From JACOVP01 sp035289145 (GTDB taxonomy: Archaea; Nanobdellota; Nanobdellia; SCGC-AAA011-G17; UBA489): a stretch of 12,137 nt of DNA. Under the pieces are notes generated by a model. It searched no databases. It was not told the origin of the DNA and saw only the letters and a list, made by a program, of their open reading frames with translations. Position numbers and translations under genes: made by a program. The stretch covers positions 1 through 12,137 of the forward strand of contig DATDXZ010000032.1 of NCBI GenBank assembly GCA_035289145.1. The letters run 5' to 3'. The stretch's first letter is position 1. The number at the start of each line of letters is the position of its first letter. Shown piece by piece: positions 6,331 through 12,137 of the stretch.

Positions 6331-7118
6331 GGTTGGTTGATGGTGTCAAAATATTTTTTTACTATTTGTTGATCTTCTTCATTTATATTTTCCTTGGAGT
6401 TTTCGCTGCCAAGTGCTTCACGGTTGCCTGTGCCTGTTGATCCTCCTTTAAATGTTTTTCCTTCTCCATTGCGATTATAGTTATTCACATCGACAAGGCC
6501 AAGCATTTGATTAAGCTCTACGACTTGCTCTTTGCCTCCATAATCGATCTGCTCATCATCACCATACAAAGTATCTTCCTGTTTATCGTCAAAAAAGGAA
6601 ACGTCAGAGAGGTTAGTCGTCTTAACAAAGAAGCCAGTAAAGGAATTTGTCCCTTCTCGAATAGAAGGAAGAACGTCGTCAAAATGGATGCTGTTAAAAG
6701 AAACAAATCCAAGAAGGAGGCATAGACCTAAAATGGCTGTCATTTTTGAAATAGTTTGCTTTTTGTTCATGATGCGTGTAGCGCTCACCTGATGGAGTTT
6801 TTCTAAGACATCATGGTGCAAATCCATCGCGAGCTCATCATTGCGGTCAGCATTGTCTGCAGAAGTGCGTAATCGCCACTCTAAGTCAGGAATCTTCTTT
6901 TCAACATCATAATAACCAATCTTGCGCATACCGCGAACAGTATTGACAATTAAAAAAAGGCCGAAAGGAATTAATGCATAGATCCAAGAAAAATTGAAGA
7001 AGAAAAAAGCTAGCGTAAAGAGCAACAAGACGATTATAGAATTGACAAAGCTATTGAAGAAACTGACAAAAAATAAAACCTGTTTTACTTGCTTCAGCGA
7101 TTGTTTAAGAAGGTCCAT
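6327..7118 (-). CDS. Three-TM operon protein with hydrophilic C-terminal tail
   Basis: This 263-residue protein has hydrophobic segments at about 14-41, 43-61 and 126-143. Between the second and third lies a soluble stretch with a conserved-looking helix (IPDLEWRLRTSADN and LHHDVLEKL). After the third comes a 120-residue polar tail rich in Asp, Asn and Gly that probably lies outside or in a flexible state. The C-terminus, EEDQQIVKKYFDTINQ, resembles the short YxxxVxxYF endings of membrane proteins from MoxR/VWA operons, a family-level impression only. It overlaps the MoxR start as ATGA (6327-6330) and follows the coiled-coil gene by 7 nt, so it is clearly in the operon. I do not recognise a named family and infer a structural role in the same membrane assembly. 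Confidence 0.8.
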   Translation of the reverse strand: MDLLKQSLKQVKQVLFFVSFFNSFVNSIIVLLLFTLAFFFFNFSWIYALIPFGLFLIVNTVRGMRKIGYYDVEKKIPDLEWRLRTSADNADRNDELAMDLHHDVLEKLHQVSATRIMNKKQTISKMTAILGLCLLLGFVSFNSIHFDDVLPSIREGTNSFTGFFVKTTNLSDVSFFDDKQEDTLYGDDEQIDYGGKEQVVELNQMLGLVDVNNYNRNGEGKTFKGGSTGTGNREALGSENSKENINEEDQQIVKKYFDTINQP

Positions 7119-7125
7119 AGTTTAT

Positions 7126-7701
7126 CTAATCACACACAGACAAGTTTTCATTTAGTTCATCTTCAATACAATTTCTCCAGTAAATGATATCTCGTTGCTG
7201 ATTGGTGACTGTTCGGGTGAGGTTGGTAACTTCTATTTCTAGGGCGTCAAGCTCGTCTTGTTTAGCGCTGATTTCATCTTCTAAATCTTCTATTTCTGCT
7301 TCTAATCGGTCGCGTTCTCTAAGCACATCTTTTTCAGAAGCTTTTAGATCATCTAGCTTCTCTTGGGCAGCTTCGAGGTCATCAATATTTTCTTGGAGAT
7401 CAGCGTCTAATGTTGCAAGTCTGCTTACTTTTTCTTGATAGTCTATATCGAGCTTGGAATACTGCGTGCGATAGTAGAAGCTGGTAATAACCAGCACAAC
7501 TACGCAAACAAGAAGGATACCTATAAACAATAAATCTTTGCCAGTGCGCATAGGAAGATGAGATGCAGAGGTGCTTAAAGTGCTTTTTGGTTTAAGAGCG
7601 TCAGTCGCGACATTCTCATGCTTGAGTTGTTCTAATGCCTTGGTAACTTCTTCTAGCTTCTTTTTTCGACGTTCAGACATATATTCATGGATAAGACTCA
7701 T
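7126..7701 (-). CDS. Single-pass membrane coiled-coil protein
   Basis: The 191 residues contain a charged N-terminal segment with basic runs (RRKKK at 11-15), one strong transmembrane helix at about 57-77, and a long heptad-patterned coiled coil from about 84 to 170 rich in Asp, Glu, Leu and Arg. The tail has two cysteines (Cys178, Cys190) that could form a disulfide if it is outside. By the positive-inside rule the N-terminus is cytoplasmic and the coiled coil external. No enzymatic motif is present. Spacing is 24 nt after the 814-aa VWA gene and 7 nt before the 263-aa gene. A TATA-like palindrome upstream may add a second transcript start. It may act as a spacer or oligomerisation arm for the VWA complex, which is inference. 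Confidence 0.8.
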   Translation of the reverse strand: MSLIHEYMSERRKKKLEEVTKALEQLKHENVATDALKPKSTLSTSASHLPMRTGKDLLFIGILLVCVVVLVITSFYYRTQYSKLDIDYQEKVSRLATLDADLQENIDDLEAAQEKLDDLKASEKDVLRERDRLEAEIEDLEDEISAKQDELDALEIEVTNLTRTVTNQQRDIIYWRNCIEDELNENLSVCD

Positions 7702-7722
7702 AAGCGCAAAATCAGAGGTTCA

Positions 7723-7732
7723 TATTTAAATA
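7723..7732 (-). promoter_or_regulatory. Possible internal TATA box before the coiled-coil gene
   Basis: The palindrome TATTTAAATA covers the stop codon region of the 814-aa VWA gene. Its centre is about 27 nt from the ATG at 7701, the spacing seen at the leaderless promoters in this window. It could let the downstream four genes be transcribed without the two large VWA genes. AT-rich boxes also arise by chance at gene junctions. Confidence 0.35.
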
Positions 7733-10170
7733 GTTTTTTGTCCTACAGTTCTGCGGAGATAGATCTCAAACAGAAAGATAAGCATTGCAAAAATGATGAA
7801 TGGCCATCGATAATACCAGCGTTTGAAAATAGGTCTTTCTGACTGTGTTTTGACTGCGGCAACGATTTCTTCGATTTTGTTTTCAGTGAAGAATTGACCA
7901 TTGGTAGATCGCGTAAGCTCATTCAGTTCTGGATTTAATCCAATGCCTTCCAGTTCTTTGTTGTAGTTGACAGCATATTTGGTGCCGAGAACGGCCTGAA
8001 ATCCCTGTTGCAAGGGAGTGAATGTGGCAACATAAAGTTGATCGTCTCGTTTATAAAATGTAAGTTCTGCCGCTACAGGCTGTTGTTGTGCTTTGACTTT
8101 GACCTCTGTAGGTTGTCTAATATGAGTATCTTGAGCAGTAACATAGTAATCACTCTTTCGCTCAGGATCTCCAATAAGCCAATTCAATGTTCTAGTATAC
8201 AACAAAGAATTTTCTCCATCAAGTAAATCTCCACCCCACTGTAAACCATCATCAGTCGTAAGAATTCCTACGCGACCGACACCATAACGCCAGACAGTCA
8301 GCAAAGGCTCTCCAGAATCTGTCGTGACCAAGTGAGAAGCAGTCGATTTTGGTATAACTGTATTGAAGCCAGTGACTTGAGCACTGAGTTCAAGATCTTG
8401 AGTAATAAAATGTCCTTCATCTAAAATAGTCGCTGTAAAGATGTCTTTGTCTTTGTCTTGCTCTCCTCCGCCGAAAAGCACTTTGACCTTCTGAGGTGTT
8501 TTAGCTCCTGTAAAATATGCTCCTCCGCCAGCTAAGGCAATACTCTTGATAGCATCAACACCATACATTTCAGAAGGTTGAAGAAGGCAGTCTCCTGCAG
8601 CATTGCGACGAATACAAGCCGTTTCATCACCAACACCAACACCATAAATTTTAATCCCTTGCTCTAATGCTGTTACAGCAAGAGATCGTGCCTGTCCTAT
8701 GCCTCCAGATCTTCCGTCAGAAATAAAAATAATATTTTTCCCACCAGAGACGCCTTGCAGCATCCGAATGGCTCCTTCAAGACCAACAGGAACATATGAG
8801 TCACTACTTTCTTTAGCTAAGCTGCGAACTTTTTGCATAAGATCATGGCGCTTGTCTCCTAAAGGAGAAATTTCAGAAACAATATGTGTTTGGCTGTCAA
8901 ATCCTATAAAACCTACCTGGCTAGTGTCTCGGATATTATCAATAACACTCAAAGCAATTGCTTTTTCTACTTGTGACACGCTGCCTGAACCATACCCCAG
9001 AGTGGTGCTCTTGGAAATATCCATGGTGATAACAATATTCACAATGCCTTCATCTTTCTCTTCAGCGACAGCAACAAATGCAGGCAGCATCTCTTCAAGT
9101 TTAGTTCCTTTGTAGCCACCCCTATCAAAAGAAGTTTCTCCACCTATAAAGAACACACCATTGTCATCAGAGAGATAGTCTTTGAGTTTGGCAAGATCTT
9201 TTTCTAGAACAGAAAAAGGAAGATTATCTATAACAATAGCATAATACTTTTGTTTGTCTAATACGTTTAAGTCAGAAACGACCTTGACATCATACAGTTG
9301 CTTTAGTAGTGGCAGTAGAGGAGATTCTTGCTGAGTAACAAATAAAATTTCTGGCTTTGGAATGACCTTGACTGTTTTGAGATACTGGTTGTTCTCAAGG
9401 AAGTAATCTTTGTCATCGAGAGTCGCAATAATTTCATGAGCTCCCTCATCAAATGTTTGATAGAAAGGAACTTCGATATCGCTGGTGTGTATGTCAATGA
9501 TTTTCTTTCCATCAACAGTGATCATAATATGTTTCGCTGAAGCGCTGTTGCTTCCTCGAATATGTGCAGTAAAGAGATTTTTAATACCTGGGGAAAGTTT
9601 GTCAGGTCCTGTGATAATAATGGAGGAGTCTAGCTTTAAAGGTTGAAGCTGTAAAGCATGAATAGAAGCGTTAACCTTCGTTGCCTGTAAAACAACGCTG
9701 CTAAGTTCAGGTCCGATGGTATTATAGCCGTCAGTGATCAACAAAACATTTTTTCCATCCTGAAGCTGTTCTATAAGTATATCACTCAAAGGTGTGTTGC
9801 TTGCATCGCCAATTATAACAGTATTCACTTTAATATAATCAGATAATTTATCTTCCAATCGTTGTGCAGTTTGCATATCAAATATTTGGAATGAGGTTGA
9901 GTTATCAGCAATGAGAGTGATAGAATAGTCTCCCTTAATAAAACGCTCTCGAAGGAGGAAAGGAGAAGCTAGCGCGAGTAAGATGCAGAGAAAAATGAAT
10001 GATCTGGTAAAGAAGATGGTTCTTCTTCTGCGTCTGAGGTACTGTTGGTCTGTATGATGTTTTGGTTTTCCTAATAGCAGCAAGATAAACAAGACAATAA
10101 GTACGGGAAGAATCCAGAGAAGCATAACAGGATTCTCAAAATAATTTGCTAAGAGTCTGAGATTAATCAT
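7726..10170 (-). CDS. Large membrane protein with two VWA-like domains, BatA/B-like
   Basis: This 814-residue protein has two N-terminal membrane helices (about 16-34 and 52-73) separated by the basic stretch RRRRR, and one near the C-terminus (about 788-806). The first VWA-like region (84-175) has a short MIDAS-type DNSTS (89-93) and LLITDG. Next come an Ig-like strand-rich part (about 185-268) and a glutamine-amidotransferase-like Rossmann segment (about 272-365). A second, fuller VWA (377-560) has DISKS (384-388) and FISDG. A sandwich region around 620-670 carries VGRVGILTTDDGLQW. Two cysteines (519, 528) may pair. The bulk is probably extracytoplasmic. It overlaps the 595-aa gene as ATGA (10167-10170) and has a strong Shine-Dalgarno sequence. 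The role with MoxR is inferred from context. Confidence 0.9.
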   Translation of the reverse strand: MINLRLLANYFENPVMLLWILPVLIVLFILLLLGKPKHHTDQQYLRRRRRTIFFTRSFIFLCILLALASPFLLRERFIKGDYSITLIADNSTSFQIFDMQTAQRLEDKLSDYIKVNTVIIGDASNTPLSDILIEQLQDGKNVLLITDGYNTIGPELSSVVLQATKVNASIHALQLQPLKLDSSIIITGPDKLSPGIKNLFTAHIRGSNSASAKHIMITVDGKKIIDIHTSDIEVPFYQTFDEGAHEIIATLDDKDYFLENNQYLKTVKVIPKPEILFVTQQESPLLPLLKQLYDVKVVSDLNVLDKQKYYAIVIDNLPFSVLEKDLAKLKDYLSDDNGVFFIGGETSFDRGGYKGTKLEEMLPAFVAVAEEKDEGIVNIVITMDISKSTTLGYGSGSVSQVEKAIALSVIDNIRDTSQVGFIGFDSQTHIVSEISPLGDKRHDLMQKVRSLAKESSDSYVPVGLEGAIRMLQGVSGGKNIIFISDGRSGGIGQARSLAVTALEQGIKIYGVGVGDETACIRRNAAGDCLLQPSEMYGVDAIKSIALAGGGAYFTGAKTPQKVKVLFGGGEQDKDKDIFTATILDEGHFITQDLELSAQVTGFNTVIPKSTASHLVTTDSGEPLLTVWRYGVGRVGILTTDDGLQWGGDLLDGENSLLYTRTLNWLIGDPERKSDYYVTAQDTHIRQPTEVKVKAQQQPVAAELTFYKRDDQLYVATFTPLQQGFQAVLGTKYAVNYNKELEGIGLNPELNELTRSTNGQFFTENKIEEIVAAVKTQSERPIFKRWYYRWPFIIFAMLIFLFEIYLRRTVGQKTI

Positions 10171-11954
10171 ACTTCACCTCGTAGTTTCATGAAGAACAAC
10201 TCTAAGAATAAAAAGATGCCTACGAGCATGAGCACTATCTTTTCTAAATTGTAGCGTTTCTCTTCTGTAAATGTGCTGAGAGGAGCAGAAGCAGCAGCAT
10301 TTTCAACACTGATAGCGTCTATATTAGATTCTAACTCATCAGCTAAGCTGGCTGCGATTACGTTAGTGTCATAACTGTAGAATCCTGGCTCGTCAAAGAA
10401 AAGAGTATTTGTGCCGATGATTCGGGAAGGAGTCTTGACTTCTTTTTTTGAAGACAAGGAAAGTGTGCTTCCGGTCTCGACGTTGAAGTCATGTAAATCT
10501 CCTTGTCCTGCAAGATATCGAACGACTCCTGTCCAGAAAATGGGATATGAAGGTTGCAAGGAGAATTCACTTTCTTCTTCAACGATGCCATAATAGATGA
10601 TTTTTCCAGATCCCAAGGGTGCGACAGTTAAGACAGAAGCATTGTTTGCAACTGCAAGAATGACACCTTGTTCATTGTTCGTGACAAAATATTTTCGTAA
10701 ATCGCCGAAGACAATGTTTTTGGTTAGTTTTGTTAATTGTGTGATCTCGACGACTGCATCGTCAGTATAAGCGAGAAGGTCTAAAGAAAGAAGTTCGCCA
10801 TAATCAAGGGCATTTGAGTTTGCTTGTGCATGAATGACTAGTCCTTTGCCGTCTTCAACTGCTGCAGTGAGTGCGTTTAATAGATCTTTATTCAGCTTGC
10901 CGGAAACTTCATGTAAAACATAGACATCGAAAGATCCTTTGGGAAGTTTGTTGGAAGGCGTCATAGTCACATCAACTTTGCCTGAAGACTGCAAGGCAGC
11001 TTTCAAATATCTTGCAGGAGCATCTGTAATCAATAACACAGAGAGGCGTTGGTGTTCAGGTACGCTTATATAAGCTACATTGTCAGCAAGAAGATCATCT
11101 TTGTCAAGAATGCGGACTTCTGTTTGTCCCAGACTGGTTTTGAAGGAGTAAGGTTCAATAAACTGCGGTTTGATCTTCAGATTCTTCTCTTGGTCATTAA
11201 CGGAGAAAGTAATGGATGTTTCTTGGTTGTTATAATTCTTGAAATAGACAGTAGTTGCAGCATCATCCAGGCGAAGATCAACAATGCCTACATTGTTGTG
11301 TTGTTTTTTCCCTTTAACAGAGAGGAATTGAGGAACGACATTTTTTGATTGCAGCGCATTATTTGCAGCTTCAAGAGTAATTCCTTCTGTAGGAATAAAA
11401 TCGCTAATGACATAAACTTGGTCGTCTTTGCCTTTAATATATTGATTTGCAAGTACTAAGGCGTCACCGATATTAGATCTGCCGGCAGTGACTCTTAGTT
11501 GTTTTAAGAAACGTCCGGCATCTGATTTAGAGATATCTTCTGCGCCGATACGAGGCAAATTGCTTACTAAAATAAAAGTGTTTGATCGAGCTAATTTTTC
11601 TTGCGCTAAGGAAATGGCTTCAGAAAAACGATCGTCAACTTGCATGCTCGCGCTAGTGTCAAGAACAAAGACAGCATGGTCAACAAGAATATCTCCGCCA
11701 AAACTGGTAAACGGATTGACAAAATATAAAGCAAGCAAACTTAAGATTAAGAGTTGCAGGAAAAATAAAAGATCAAAGCGAAAGCGTTTCAGGAAAGAAT
11801 TTTCTTTGGCAGCGTGCTGCGATCGCATGAAAAACATAAGTGAAGGAACTTCAAGTTCAACAGGCTTGGGTCGGACAAAATAAAGAAGAATGAAAGGTAT
11901 TAAGCTTAGAAAAGCAAGCCATCCCAATGAGTTTTCCCAGCCTAATAGTACCAT
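10167..11954 (-). CDS. BatA-like membrane VWA protein, first gene of the MoxR operon
   Basis: The 595 residues begin with the BatA-type (aerotolerance regulator) N-terminus: a helix at about 9-27, then the loop motif VPSLMFF, then a helix at 62-80. A VWA domain follows with MIDAS DTSAS (99-103) and VISDF (182-186). It is followed by strand-rich Ig-like segments, an amidotransferase-like part (about 304-460, with LLITDAP and GSGKIIYYG) and a closing helix at about 570-588. VWA domains with intact MIDAS bind a divalent metal and partner proteins. The ATG at 11954 is supported by a TATA box about 29 nt upstream. As the promoter-proximal gene it sets expression of the operon. The architecture is parallel to the 814-aa protein, suggesting an old duplication and perhaps a heteromeric pair. 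Confidence 0.9.
   Translation of the reverse strand: MVLLGWENSLGWLAFLSLIPFILLYFVRPKPVELEVPSLMFFMRSQHAAKENSFLKRFRFDLLFFLQLLILSLLALYFVNPFTSFGGDILVDHAVFVLDTSASMQVDDRFSEAISLAQEKLARSNTFILVSNLPRIGAEDISKSDAGRFLKQLRVTAGRSNIGDALVLANQYIKGKDDQVYVISDFIPTEGITLEAANNALQSKNVVPQFLSVKGKKQHNNVGIVDLRLDDAATTVYFKNYNNQETSITFSVNDQEKNLKIKPQFIEPYSFKTSLGQTEVRILDKDDLLADNVAYISVPEHQRLSVLLITDAPARYLKAALQSSGKVDVTMTPSNKLPKGSFDVYVLHEVSGKLNKDLLNALTAAVEDGKGLVIHAQANSNALDYGELLSLDLLAYTDDAVVEITQLTKLTKNIVFGDLRKYFVTNNEQGVILAVANNASVLTVAPLGSGKIIYYGIVEEESEFSLQPSYPIFWTGVVRYLAGQGDLHDFNVETGSTLSLSSKKEVKTPSRIIGTNTLFFDEPGFYSYDTNVIAASLADELESNIDAISVENAAASAPLSTFTEEKRYNLEKIVLMLVGIFLFLELFFMKLRGEV
10174..10180 (-). promoter_or_regulatory. Shine-Dalgarno sequence for the 814-aa VWA gene
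   Basis: GAGGTGA lies 3 nt before the ATG at 10170 and inside the coding end of the 595-aa gene. It matches the usual archaeal anti-SD core well. The other genes of this window show no comparable site, so this junction seems to be initiated independently and more strongly. Confidence 0.6.
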
Positions 11955-11976
11955 ACCTTCGGCAAGTAAGTGCTAC

Positions 11977-11989
11977 TTTAAATATATTT
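11977..11989 (-). promoter_or_regulatory. TATA box of the MoxR/VWA operon
   Basis: On the minus strand AAATATATTTAAA is centred about 29 nt upstream of the ATG at 11954. This places transcription start within a few bases of the start codon, so the operon mRNA is probably leaderless or nearly so. The upstream BRE position is not a clear match. Confidence 0.5.
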
Positions 11990-12010
11990 GGGAGAAAATA
12001 GACAGCCATA

Positions 12011-12051
12011 GTTAAAAGAGGATTTCTCTTGTTTACAAGAGAGATTCCTCT
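12011..12051 (-). terminator. Long hairpin plus T4 facing the minus strand
   Basis: AGAGGA (12017-12022) pairs with TCCTCT (12046-12051), and TCTCTTG (12025-12031) pairs with CAAGAGA (12036-12042) around a TTTA loop, with a small internal bulge. Read on the minus strand the stem is followed by TTTTAAC. It sits 17 nt after a minus-strand stop at 12069-12071 and just before the operon TATA box, so it probably separates a gene entering from the right from the VWA operon. Confidence 0.5.
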
Positions 12052-12068
12052 AGGAATGTTTAGCCTCT

Positions 12069-12137
12069 TCAATGCAGCGATGTTTTGCCTAATGCGGAAT
12101 TGTTGCGGGAGCAGATATCTTCGCAGAGGTTGTTTGC
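12069..12137 (-). CDS. C-terminal end of a possible protein, cut by the right edge
   Basis: A minus-strand frame is open from the window edge to a TGA at 12069-12071 and gives 22 residues, including LCEDICSRNNSALGKTSLH. Its stop is close to a hairpin with a T-run on the same strand, as expected for a gene end. The fragment is too short for family recognition, and one of the other minus frames is also open here, so the frame choice is uncertain. A structured RNA gene is an alternative because this stretch is richer in GC than its surroundings. Confidence 0.3.
   Translation of the reverse strand, partial: ANNLCEDICSRNNSALGKTSLH

Noticed and set aside
7202..7438. Serine-rich + strand frame
   Set aside because: It is the antisense of the Asp/Glu/Leu-rich coiled-coil region, whose codons read as serine and arginine on the other strand.
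9303..9515. 70-codon minus-strand frame within the 814-aa VWA gene
   Set aside because: It overlaps a strongly supported coding region in another frame and has no recognisable domain.
11857..12137. Minus-strand frame open from the right edge through the operon promoter to 11857
   Set aside because: It runs through the TATA box and hairpin and overlaps about 100 bp of the well-supported VWA gene in another frame; composition looks random.
1..12137. CRISPR array, insertion sequence or toxin-antitoxin pair
   Set aside because: No regularly spaced repeats, transposase, terminal inverted repeats or toxin-like small gene pair could be found by reading both strands.

Overview
The window looks like a piece of an archaeal chromosome, possibly from a DPANN-type lineage such as Woesearchaeota, although that placement is a guess. 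The archaeal call rests on several signs. TATA-like boxes, in places with a purine-rich BRE-like element, lie about 26-29 nt before start codons, as in leaderless archaeal transcripts. The tRNA-Lys(CTT) has discriminator G73 and no encoded CCA. There is a small archaeal-type Toprim protein, a LAGLIDADG intein and a free-standing LAGLIDADG endonuclease. A strong Shine-Dalgarno sequence is seen before only one gene. Base composition is AT-rich, and all starts used are ATG.

Left part (1-1375): the end of a probable + strand gene is cut by the window edge and closes in a hairpin followed by T4. Next come a small multi-pass membrane protein (189-614), a complete tRNA-Lys(CTT) (655-728), and a minus-strand LAGLIDADG homing endonuclease whose last codons and stop lie inside the tRNA gene (710-1375).

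Middle-left (1376-3034): a two-gene + strand unit encodes a radical SAM enzyme with a complete seven-cysteine SPASM domain and, with zero spacing, a 137-residue Toprim protein. The Toprim 3' end overlaps the convergent DUF58 gene by 75 nt.

Right three quarters (2960-11954, minus strand): a tight six-gene operon reads, in transcription order, BatA-like membrane VWA protein (595 aa), two-VWA membrane protein (814 aa), membrane coiled-coil protein (191 aa), three-TM protein with a hydrophilic tail (263 aa), MoxR AAA+ ATPase split by a 524-residue intein, and DUF58 protein. Three of the five junctions are 4-nt ATGA overlaps. From known MoxR/VWA systems, the MoxR ATPase probably acts with the VWA-type proteins, through MIDAS metal sites, as a chaperone-like machine for a membrane or cell-surface complex. 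The client is unknown, and MoxR activity would require splicing.

Right edge (11955-12137): the operon promoter, then a hairpin and T4 facing the minus strand, which probably ends a gene entering from the right. No stretch longer than about 300 bases is empty.
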